Source of the DNA: Siniperca chuatsi | Lineage: Eukaryota > Chordata > Actinopteri > Centrarchiformes > Sinipercidae | NCBI RefSeq assembly: GCF_020085105.1 | Contig: NC_058052.1 | Coordinates: forward strand, 28,866,233 to 28,930,232 | Length of the DNA stretch: 64,000 nucleotides | Direction: 5' to 3' | In this document: positions 32,731 through 42,596 of the stretch, piece by piece | Position numbering within the stretch: the first letter of the stretch is position 1 | How the letters are laid out: each line of letters opens with the position of its first letter | Made by a program: the position numbers and the translations under genes | The notes under the pieces: model-generated | Seen by the model: only the letters and a program-made list of their open reading frames with translations | Told to the model about the DNA's origin: nothing | The model's database searches: none

Positions 32731-35729
32731 CTGAGGAGGATAATTATGGAAGTTTATTCATGACAAAATTATTAAGTTAAAACAGATTTAAGCTTCTCTG
32801 CGAGACATGAGAGCAGTTGAGTTTTTATATTTTAAATCTTAAGAGCAAAATCCTGAGGATGTTTATCAGCAGGCTTTGGATCACAGGCCATAACAATACT
32901 AGTCAATAACTTCAAATCTTTTTAATGTTGTCTTCTATAGTCCATATTCCTATTAACATTAATATTCCCGCATTTTTTTTAGGGGGACTCTGTAACATCT
33001 GTCCAGGGACTACAGATGAAAAACAGCCTCTTGGCTAACTCTGCTTCTGTTAAATAAACCAATAAATATATAAATAAATAAATAAAGCTGTAATGCTCCA
33101 TTCAGACTTCTCTGTTTACTTGTAAAGTTTAATAAATTACTATGTGACCAATGAAATAAGTTTCATTTGCCCTTTTAAAACAAACAATTAACAACAATTT
33201 TAAAAGGGTCCGATTATGTCGTACGGGAAATTTGGAGTAATCTTACCATCCTTGTTTTATCTTGTATTGTAATGATTTTATTTATTTTAATTTAGGTATT
33301 TATTTTATTGTTTTATTTGTTGTGTTTCTGCATACAGTCAATGGTTTTTTGGTAGTTTGATGTCACCTTGATTTTTGCTATCTTTACATCAAGGCCCACA
33401 AAGTAAAGTGTCTTCCTTGACGACGACATGTTTGATTTAATGTCTCCCTGCTCATTATGTCATACTAACTAAACTAAAATGCTTTTATTAGATAACGAGA
33501 GAGAGAGATGCAACAGAAGTCCACGACCATATTTGAACAGGGATGTTGCAATTTGGTGTCACATAGTGGCTTTAAAATGATCAACGAATCCGCCTGTTAG
33601 TCATGTACCTGCAGCACCTGTGTCAAAAGCGTCTGCCAAATGAATAAATGTTCGTGTAAATATAATTAATATTTGTTTAATTTGTTTTTCTTCAATAAAG
33701 ATGAGAAACCACGTTAATTAATACACAGAAAGTTGCACTAACACAAAACTATCACTTTCAGAGAACTGGACCAGACTCCACAGGTGAAAGTGGCGATTTT
33801 ACTTGCAGCAGTGTAACACAAGAAGAACTGAGTTTCTGGATCATTTCACATCAGTCTTATCCAGATTCAGTCCTGTTTAAGTGAGGCTTGCACGCGAACT
33901 GATCGGTCTATCTCACCGGTAATCAACATATCAATAACCCTGGTCCTTATGAACAAAACGAACTATCACGCTTTGTTGTAACCTCTGTGTGTTTTTATAA
34001 CGACGTCCTCCCAGATGTGAAAGAAGGCTGCACAGAGTTCACTGCCTGTTGTTACTCGCCTTCGACCCCATGAAGTCAGAAAGGTCAGTAACATGTTGGA
34101 GTAAAAGTTGCTTTGACTAAATCTTTGTTGTTTTACTTTATCAGTTCTCGCCTGTTTCATGTATTGATTATGAGGCTGTTGTGAGCTCACAGTTTCACCA
34201 GAAACCTCACAGACGTCGCTGATCAGCTGTGTTTCTGTCATCAGCTCTTCTTCGCAGTTCTGATCAAATGCATTTTGTAGGAAAACCTCAATTCTGCACG
34301 TTTGTATAATCCATCGTACATTTTGACTGCAACTATTCATCAAAATGTATGTGTGTATTATGTGTAATATGGAGCACTAATAGTAGCAGTTCGGTGGGAG
34401 TGATTTTCAGTTTATTTAAAATGCTGTTTTTGTTTGGGAAGTTTGGTGTTATTAGTGAACTTCTGTTTGTTGTTTTTATCTGAATAAAAACTGCTACTTT
34501 AAACTTGGATTCATACAGTGCAGTGGGAGTGTCACACGGTTATATCTACAGTAAATATAATAACTATAATTACAAACACAAAACTGTATTACACTTGAAC
34601 TAAGAAACATTAAGTCAAACATACATAAAAAAATGCCGCCAATAAAACGTTTATCACCACAATTTACTGCTCAACACGCCGACAATGATCAATCTGTGAT
34701 AGCCTGCTATCTGCTGATGAGCCCTTTCCTCTAGCGCCACCCTCAGGACAAACGTTACAGTTTCACCTCCACCAGGTAAACCTTCACCTTGGGAACAGTA
34801 GTCAATGTGACAAAAAGAAATGTATGTATATATAAAAAACATAATTTAACTTCATCTTAAAACTACACATTTTGGCCCTAAAATGATCATGTTCATGTTG
34901 TATTCAATTTAGCAATTCATGTTATTTAATATTGTTTATTTTAATCATTTTTATTTCCACTGAATCAGCTTAAAAGCTTCTCAACCTCTCGCATCTGTTA
35001 TCTATCTTTCTGCTGTTTGTCAGATATACAGAATTTTAGAAACACTGAGATCAGATATATTATTAAAGTACTAGAATCGAGTAAATTACACACCATGAGT
35101 AAGTTTTTATTTGTAGAATGTAAAAACCCCAAATTACCTGAAAAACACAGAGGACAAAGCCTCAGTGTCCTCAATAGTAGCTACAGTCCTCTATAAGATA
35201 CAAAAGAACTAAACAAACGAAACATTACTATGCTACTAAATTACTAACTTATATAATAATATATAAAACCGTAGAAGAAGCAAAATATTTCACTCCTACA
35301 GCACCACTCCAAACCTTTAAAGTTTTATTGCTGTATGCTTTTATTTTGAATGTTTCAACCGGATGTGTCTTTGTACCGGTTCTAGCTGGCTTGACACTAG
35401 CTTAAAACAACCATAAAACTACACAAAATATCTCAAATGAATTGAAAATGAACATGTTTGAGATGTAATCTTGACTTCTTTTTTTTGTTGCGTCTTTGTG
35501 TTTCCATTTAGCGCCGCTTTCTGTGTCTCACGGTCGCGTAAAAACACGTTTATAAACGGTTTCAAAGTGCTAAAGCTTAGCTAGCGTTAGCCGGTCCGGC
35601 GCTGAGGTTAGCCGGTGTAGTTTACAGGAAGGAGGCTGCATTTCCTCGCCTTCTCCCACACTGTCTCTCCAGCTCGGTAAACTTCATTAAAAACCAGAAA
35701 ATGTACCGGTGTTTCGGAGAGCTACTCAC
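32731..35729 (-). other. shld2 first intron, nothing further seen
   Basis: A 3-kb AT-rich intron between the proposed 5' UTR exon and the exon with the start codon (acceptor CTCCTCAG at 32,731-32,733 side). I found no exon, RNA gene or complete mobile element. Open frames are short and unconvincing. Confidence 0.5.
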
Positions 35730-35763
35730 CCGGGGAGCGGGCAGCGTCCCTGGCCCAGAGTTA
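35730..35763 (-). other. shld2: shld2 5' UTR exon, 3' part
   Basis: On the minus strand, CGCTCCCCG is followed by GTGAGTAG at 35,729, a strong donor that pairs with the acceptor just before the coding start. The exon's upstream limit is not visible. The sequence immediately upstream (35,764 on) is a relic of the NLR promoter, so shld2 and that relic sit head to head. Confidence 0.5.
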
Positions 35764-35977
35764 AGATTATTCCGTCACAAAGAATCAATATAGGATCAGA
35801 CCCCAAGACTGTTAACTGATTACATCTCCCGTGTTTGTGCTCCCTAAAACTCTGTAAAAGAACATATTTAGTTCACTTAGTGAGTAAGTAACCGGGTAAG
35901 GGAAGGTGTTCACTTCTGTTTTTACAGTCTGGTTCAGACTCCACTTTGAGCCGAAGGAGGAAAACTGAAGGCTGCCA
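35764..35977 (+). repeat. degenerate copy of the NLR promoter/5' exon
   Basis: Matches 41,643-42,100 in order and orientation. Shared blocks include GTCACAAAGAATCAATA, GTTAACTGATTA, a TTTTTA-AGTCT region followed by GGTTCAGAC, and GAAGGAGGAAAACTGAAGGC. About 200 bp present in the second copy is absent here, including the GAAACTGAAA site and a CA repeat. Similarity stops near 35,977 before any coding exon. Confidence 0.75.
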
Positions 35978-36173
35978 TATGTAAGATTCAGAAGCACTTT
36001 ACGTATTAATTGTATGTATTAATCACTTTTTATTGCCAATTTGTCAACGGGTTGTAACGTAACTGAAAAGAAAAGATGACACATTCCCCGACTTTTACTA
36101 GAACTGCAGCAGTACAGCCTCCTCTACACGGATGTATATTAGCAACATGCTAACAGTTACTCTGTTTGGGAAA

Positions 36174-36720
36174 ATTCTTCTTCTTCTTCTCCTTCTTCTT
36201 CTGGTGTTTTATGGCGGTTGGCAAACAGCTTTTGGTGCATTACCGCCACCTTCTGAAATGGAGTGTGGATCAGACTGGTCTTTTCCTACCCTGTAGTCTT
36301 CTTCTAAGTCCTGTCTTTTCCAAAAACCTAAATATTGCCCTGAGTTCAGTTGGAGTGACTCCTTTAGTCCGAACTCACTGCGATCTCTTGCCAGTTTGCT
36401 TTTTAGTCTCTGTCTTTCCTGCTCGTACCTCGGACAGCTGATAATTACAGTTTCCTGTATGTTACAGGACTCACACACACCAGTCTCATGTTTACCAATT
36501 ATCTTCAGTGTACTATTAAGACCAGTATGCCCAAACCTCATCCTTCTTCTTCTTTTGATCTACTGGTTTCCCTCATTTCTCCTACTTTCTTTTGGATTCT
36601 ATAGTAACGTCTCCCTTTCGGTTCCCTGTTCCAAACTTCCTGCCATTTCTTTTTCATTTCTACCTTAATTATGCTTTTAACTTCAGCCTTACTATCTGGG
36701 AAAATCCAAAGGATGTGACT
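36174..36720 (-). mobile_element. LINE ORF2 C-terminus, RNase H-bearing type
   Basis: The minus strand encodes MRFGHTGLNSTLKIIGKHET and a Cys-containing tail (GVCESCNIQETVIISCPRYE) typical of the region after RNase H in I-like LINEs. The 3' end is GGTGGCGGTAATGCACCAAA, then an ACCGCCATAAAAC block and an AAG-rich tail at about 36,174-36,190. It is bounded on the right by the microsatellite. Confidence 0.7.
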
Positions 36721-37980
36721 ACTTTCTTCTTCTTCTTCTCCTCTTCCTCCTCCTTCTCCTCGTTCTTCTTCTTCTTCTTCTTCTTCTTGTCCTCTTCCTT
36801 CTCCTCCTCCTTCTCCTCTTCCTCCTCCTCCTTCTCCTCCTCCTCCTTCTCCTCTTCCTCCTCCTCCTCCTTCTCCTCTTCCTCCTCCTCCTTCTTCTCC
36901 TCCTCCTCCTCCTTCTCCTCTCTCCTCTTCTTCTTCTTCTTCTTCTTCTTCTTCTTCTTCTTCTCCTCTTCCTTCTCCTCCTCCTCGTTCTTCTTCTTCT
37001 TCTTCTTCTTCTTCTTCTTCTTCTTCTTCTTCTTCTCCTCCTCCTTCTCCTTCTTCTCCTCCTCCTCCTCCTCTTCCTCCTCCTCCTCTTTCTTCTTCTT
37101 CTTTCTCCTCCTTCTTCTTCTTCTCCTCCACCTTCTTCTTCTCCTCCTCCTTCTCCTCTTCCTCCTCCTCCTTCTTCTTCTTCTCTCCTCCTCCTCCTCT
37201 TCCTCCTCCTCCTCTTTCTCTTTCTTCTTCTTCTTCTCCTCTTCCTTCTCCTCCTCCTCGTTCTTCTTCTTCTTCTCCTCCTCCTTCTCCTTCTTCTTCT
37301 CCTCCTCCTTCTCCTCTCTCCTCCTCCTCCTTCTCCTCTTCCTCCTCCTCCTTCTTCTCCTCCTCCTCCTCCTCCTCTTCCTCCTCTTTCTTCTTCTTCT
37401 TCTCCTCCTTCTTCTTCTTCTCCTCCTCCTCCTCCTCCTCCTCCTCCTTCTTCTTCTTCTCCTCCTTCTCCTCTTCTCCTCCTTCTCCTCTTCCTCCTCC
37501 TCCTCTTTCTTCTTCTTCTTCTCCTCCTCCTTCTTCTTCTTCTCCTCCTCCTCCTTCTCCTCCTTCTTCTCCTCCTGCTCCTCCTCCTTCTCCTCCTCCT
37601 TCTTCTTCCTCCTCCTCCTTCTCCTCCTTCTTCTTCTTCTCCTCCTTCTCCTCTTCCTCCTCCTCCTTCTTCTTCTCCTCCTCCTTCTCCTCTTCCTCCT
37701 CCTCCTCTTTTCTTCTTCTTCTCCTCCTCCTTCTTCTTCTTCTCCTCCCTCCTCCTTCTCCTCCTCTTCTTCTCCTCCTCCTCCTCCTCCTTCCCTCCTC
37801 CTTCTTCTTCCTCCTCCTCCTTCTCCTCCTTCTTCTTCTTCTCCTCCTTCTTCTTCTTCTTCTCCTCCTCCTCCTTCTCCTCCTTCTTCTTCTTCTCCTC
37901 CTCCTTCTTCTTCTCCTCCTCCTCCTCTCTCTTTCTTCTTCTTCTTCTTCTTCTTCTTCTTCTTCTTCTTCTTCTTCTTT
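36721..37980. repeat. 1.26-kb (CTT/CCT)n pyrimidine microsatellite
   Basis: Almost pure pyrimidine on the plus strand, made of interleaved CTT and CCT triplets with only a few G interruptions (for example CTCGTTC near 36,758 and 36,987). The strand asymmetry opens long artificial frames on both strands (poly-Arg/Glu and poly-Ser/Leu) that are not genes. The right end adjoins a LINE 3' end (minus strand ACCGCCATGAAACTCAAAG then AAG units), so the tract looks like an expanded AAG tail. Confidence 0.9.
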
Positions 37981-39095
37981 GAGTTTCATGGCGGTTTCCA
38001 TAATGGCGGATTGGCATCACAGTAAACTTTTACAGTGTCCACCCAAAGTGCTCCCATTCTATAACCCGGTCGTCTGAGTCGGTCCTTCCCTCAGTGTAAC
38101 ATCCAGATCCTCTCCAGATGTGTCCACAACATTCAGGAACCTCCTTGCAGCGTCCAGCGCCATCTTGATCCTTTCCGACTTCCCCTTTATTTCAGCCGCA
38201 CAGTTTAGAACCGTGGCAACGAATGCCAGAGATCGTTTCTTGTCCACACTGATGCTCCTTTTCCTTTTGCACTGCCACCATTTCACCGTTCCTCTCCATA
38301 CTCTTAGCAGCTTCAGCGTACGACGATCCCTTTTCTGCTCTGATCTTATTCGCTTATTCTCCCCTTATTCTTTCTGGACTCTGTGCTGATCCCGTATGGT
38401 GGTTTCCCCTCGCAGCGCAGGCGCTTTGCTTGCTCTTTCTCCACGTTACAGTCATCCATCCACACATCTCCTGCCTCCTCTTCATCCTGCAGCAACACGT
38501 CCATATTCCTGACAGAAACACCTGAGAGGATGTAACACACATAATCCAGATCCACTCTTTCCGGCAACTCCCCCTCAAACGTCAAACACACAGAGCTACT
38601 CTCCTCCTCCTCCCCTTTTCTGAATCATCAGCTTTCTTGCCTCACACACATCTTCAACCTCCTGAAATGACTCGGCCTCCACCGTCAGTGGCACGCCGCT
38701 TACTACTCTCTTCTTCTTCACTTCTGCTCCAGGTGGGAAGCAGTTCACACCGCTGTGATCTCCAAACGCACGAATCTTCAGGGCTTTATCTCTCTGACGC
38801 TTTGACACACAGTCAGTGATGACCACGCCACTTCCTGTTATCCTGACCGATCTGACATCTCCGAGCTTCCCTCCTAAAAACTTTCCGACCATGTGGATTC
38901 TTGAAAATGGCGTCTGTTTGTGTCACCGCGACCATCTCGACAAGACGCATTCATTGTCTGACTTGATTCACTTGAACTGCTCTTCTTCCTTTTCTTTTTA
39001 TTTTCAAATCCTCTCGAGTCCTTGTTTCTAATTTCGCGCTCTGATTCCTCCTCTGACTCCATTTCCGCCATCCACTACACATGTACTTGTGCTTT
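37980..39095 (-). mobile_element. LINE ORF1-only element (half-LINE like)
   Basis: The minus strand encodes an ORF1 gag-like protein starting MAEMESEEESEREIRNKD near 39,071. It continues after a frame change near 38,880 as RSVRITGSGVVITDCVSKRQ, VSGVPLTVEAESFQEVED, CLTFEGELPERVDLDYVCYI and KRSLAFVATVLNCAAE, and ends near 38,059. No ORF2 follows. Instead the element runs into a short 3' end and the AAG/GGA tract. Confidence 0.65.
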
Positions 39096-40768
39096 TGCTT
39101 CTGCTGCTGCTTCTCCTTCTTCATCAACGTTATGGTGCATTACCGCCACCAACTGGACTGGAGTGTGGATCGGGACTCTAACTATACCTTCACTAATTAT
39201 AAAATAAAAGAAAAACACCGTAGTTATATTCTCTTCCAATCTGTTCTCCGAAGATACTGAAACAACAACAGATAACCCTTCAGCGTCGCTTCTCTTCTCT
39301 CAGCGTCGTGTTTCGGACAGTAAATCATAACATGTTCTACAGTTTCTTCTTGCTCACAGACTGCACATCTTCCTGTTTTACATAATGTTTAACCCTGTGG
39401 GACCAGACGGAGCCTGGATGTTACTGTTTCCTCCCGGTTTCTCTCCTCACGCCGACTTGTCTTTGACTGTTGTAGAACCGCCTTCCTGTTCTCTCTTCTT
39501 CACGCTGCCTTCGGCCACCTTTCTCTCAACTTCTGCTTAACTGCGGTTTTCATTTCTGTTTTAGTAAGCGGTCCTGTAAGGTCACTGCGACTCGTCTGTG
39601 TGGCTTCCTTTTCGCACTTGTCAGCTGTTTCGTTTCCTGTGATTCCTGCATGTGCTGGGATCCACGCAAACGTCACATTCAGCCCCATCGTTTGAGTTCT
39701 ACATAGAGTCTGCTGTATCTCTGTGAGACGTCCGGTCTGCTTCCAGCTGATTGCTGCCGAGCTGGAGTCTCACATCTTCAGCCCGTCGCAGCTATGAATG
39801 AAACACCAGTGTTGTTAGCTGCGCTCTCTGAAGCATCTGTATGAATCTGAGCTGTAGATACTTTCTATATCTGTCTGTATTATCTGCGGATGGAAAATAA
39901 GCTCCTCGTCTTCGCTCTTGTTGCCGAGCCGTGTGAGATCTACAGTCGGGTCAGGGAGCATCCAAGGATGCGTTACTGCTGGACTAATGTTTATTCCAGT
40001 TCTTCCTGGTTCTTCTGCTTTCTGCTCAGCTGTCCGTCCAACACTTTCTGTGTCTGTCCTTTGCCCAGCAGGGTTTCAGTGCATCGAGATGATCTTCATT
40101 ATGTCCTTTAAATGAAGCCAGCAGTTTAAAGACAGCTGCGTTCTCCCATCTCCACTGACGTCGGGCTCGTTCTGATGGCACCTGGACACGGTCTTAAAGC
40201 CTGATACTGAATGTTGTCTAGCTTCCTAAGAGATGTACTTGCTGCAGATCCAGAATCTAATACGGATCTTATCGATCCTGTAGATGGTTTTCAGTGCTGA
40301 TCTCTCGGCCCACCATTCACTTCCCACCAGACATCTCATTACATTTAATACTTTTTTACACTTGTCCGTTACCTTCTGAATATGTGCTGCAGCCCATGTG
40401 ATTCTTTCATCCAACCACAACCCTAGAAATTTTAATAGTTTCACTCTCTCCAATTCTTGATTATATATCTATAATTTTAAATTACTGTCATTTCTTTTTC
40501 GCATAAAGAACATTGTCTTTGTTTTGTCTGCTGAGAACTTAAATGGCCATTCTTCTGTTTTAACAATCGCCATTCTTCACACTTTTCCAAATTGCCCCGT
40601 CATCCGCAAAAAGAGAGAATCCCATACTCAGAAAGACATCATTTATCATAATACAAAATAACACAGGACTCACTATACTCCCTTGAGGAGTTTCATTTTC
40701 AAATAACACTTCCCTATTTTTACTTCTTGGAATCGATCTTCCATATAAAAAGTCTTTAACCACCTATA

Positions 40769-41263
40769 CAGTGGTGTGCAAAAGTGTTTGCCCCCTTCCT
40801 GATTTCTTATTTTTTTTGCATGTTTGTCACACTTAAATGTTTCAGATCATCAAACTAATTTAAATATTAGTCAAAGATAACACAAGTAAACACAAAATGC
40901 AGTTTTTAAATGAAGGTTGTTATTTTTAAGGGAAAACAAAATCCAAACCTACATGGCCCTGTGTGAAAAAGTGATTGCCCCCTAAACCTAATAACTGGTT
41001 GCTCCACCCTTAGCAGCAACAACTGCAACCAAGCGTTTGCGATAACTTGCAGTGAGTCTTTTACAGCGCTGTGGAGGAGTTTTGGCCCACTCATCTTTGC
41101 AGAGTTGTTGTAATTCAGCCACATTGGAGGGTTTTCGAGCATGAACTGCCTTTTTAAGGTCACGCCACAGCGTCTCAATAGGATTCAGGTCAGGACTTTG
41201 ACTAGGCCGCTCCAAAGTCTTCATTTTGTTCAGGAAGGGGGCAAACACTTTTGTACACCACTG
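40769..41263 (-). mobile_element. internally deleted Tc1-like element with both ends
   Basis: A 495-bp element with inverted termini CAGTGGTGTGCAAAAGTGTT at 40,769 and its inverse ending ACACCACTG at 41,263, flanked by TA on both sides as expected for Tc1/mariner. Inside, the minus strand still encodes the transposase C-terminus (PSQSPDLNPIETLWRDLKKA to GGATSY), open to its stop. The DNA-binding domain and the first catalytic residues are deleted, so it cannot move on its own. Confidence 0.9.
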
Positions 41264-41328
41264 TACATCAGGCCTTTAACCCCTAATTTACTTACTTTAA
41301 TTAATAATCCTTCCTTCCACATCATATC

Positions 41329-41626
41329 TGTCACAGATATGCCAGGCCTCACCAGCCAGTAATCACACTCCTGCTCCCAATCACAGCATGCATAAAAGCA
41401 CACCACTCACCTCACTCAGTGTCCGACCTCGTTCAGACATAGGACTCCTCAACCCACTGCTAGATCGCGTCATTTCAGTCCTCCAGTGGTTTTCCAGTCC
41501 CTGCTTACCTCCAGTGTCCTCCCTACATCCACTTTCCCTATCTCCACACTCTCCACTCCTGGCTATCATCCAATAAAGAACATTCCTGTCCACCTCTGTG
41601 TCCCCTGCCTGTCAGTAACCCTAACA
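41329..41626 (+). mobile_element. solo LTR with 5-bp target duplication
   Basis: A 298-bp block starts TGTCACAG and ends CCTAACA, flanked on both sides by ATATC (41,324-41,328 and 41,627-41,631). A CATAAAAG TATA-like site at about 41,391 and AATAAA at 41,572-41,577 fit an LTR with promoter and poly(A) signal. Removing it and one ATATC restores the continuous minus-strand RT frame YDMMWKEGLL of the host LINE. No internal retroelement genes remain. Confidence 0.85.
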
Positions 41627-41642
41627 ATATCATAAACCTTCT

Positions 41643-42104
41643 GAGATTATTCAGTCACAAAGAATCAATAGCATCATCCCCAAAAATGTTAACTGATTAA
41701 AAACGGGGGCTCCTGTGCTGAGATGAATTTGTGTTCGTGTTCCCTATAAGTCTGTAACGGAACACATTCAGTTCATTTAGTTTAAGGCACTTTAGTTGGA
41801 ACTTAAACTAAACAGATTTATTTACATCATCATGACCAAAACTCATTTTAATTCAACCTGCTGAAGCCAAGAGAGACGCTCATAAACACATCATGTTAAA
41901 CACACACACACACACACACACACAGACTCACCTGATTTCCTGTAAATGGAGAGGGGAGGAGCTACAGTGACCATGTGATCGAGGCACGTGAGAACAGCGA
42001 GGGAACTTGAAACTGAAAGTCAGTCAGTTCAGACCTGTTTTTATAGTCTGTGGTTCAGACACAGACAAACAGAGCAGAAGGAGGAAACTGAAGGCTGAGG
42101 CAGG
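41643..42104 (+). promoter_or_regulatory. NLR gene promoter and non-coding first exon
   Basis: Upstream of the NLR coding exons there is a GAAACTGAAA interferon-response-like motif (42,009-42,018), a TTTTATAG TATA-like box (about 42,038-42,045) and a probable short untranslated exon. That exon ends at 42,104 before GTGAGT and splices to an acceptor at 42,258, three bases before the ATG. A CA microsatellite lies at 41,899-41,921. The region is a longer version of the block at 35,764-35,977. Confidence 0.6.
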
Positions 42105-42261
42105 GTGAGTGTTAATCCAACATTTTTATTATTTTACTGTCAGAGTCTCTGAGTCAGTTTTCTCCCGTCGACTGTAGAGGAAAGAAATGTTAGAATGAAC
42201 TCAACAGTTTGATTCATCTGTGGACACAAAGCCGTGATTGGCTGAATAATAAGTCCAGAAG

Positions 42262-42596
42262 ATGAGTGTTTGCGTGGAGGAAGAGGAGGACAGAGCAGAG
42301 TCTCCAGGATCCAGCTGTCTGTCTATGAAGAGGGGCCAGTCCAAAGCGGATCCTCCAGGCTTCAGTGATGAACCTGGACCCTCAGACACAAAGTAAGAGA
42401 ACTGCTACTAACTAATTTATATGACTCATTTACATTTCTACTAAAATGTAATTGCTAACTAAAGTTTGTGACGCAGAGTTGAGTCCAACAGACAGAGAGC
42501 AGAGTCTCCAGGATCCAGCTGTCTGTCTCTGAAGAGTGACCGGTCCAAAGGTTTTCTTCCAGACTTCAGTAATGAACCTGGACCCTCAGACACAAA
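42262..42596 (+). other. NLR N-terminal repeat-peptide exons
   Basis: Two exons (42262-42392 and 42477-42596), both leaving phase 2, encode sister peptides of about 40 residues. Each contains [10 protein letters not shown], a basic stretch, F-S-(D/N)-EPGPSDTK and a GT donor inside the same AAA codon. The second is evidently a duplicate of the first. Confidence 0.8.

Larger units (their letters stand above)
39110..41643 (-). mobile_element. LINE ORF2 with RT and RNase H, interrupted twice
   Basis: Minus-strand blocks run from right to left. SQKVYDMMWKEGLL (41,640-41,270) is followed by WLKDFLYGRSIPRSKNRE, ETPQGSIVSPVLFCIMIND and SLFADDGAIWKS (RT with an FADD box, ending near 40,560). Then come KLLKFLGLWLDERITWAAAH and the RNase H-like VTFAWIPAHAGITGNETADK (39,688-39,500). 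The 3' end GGTGGCGGTAATGCACCATA lies near 39,130. The RT domain is split by a solo LTR (41,329-41,626) and by a Tc1-like element (40,769-41,263). Many stops and frameshifts are present, so it is dead. Confidence 0.75.

Noticed and set aside
36538..38025. Three open frames of 430-490 codons on both strands (Arg/Glu-rich or Ser/Leu-rich)
   Set aside because: They are by-products of the CTT/CCT microsatellite, which contains no stop triplets in several frames. There is no domain and no splice or start context.
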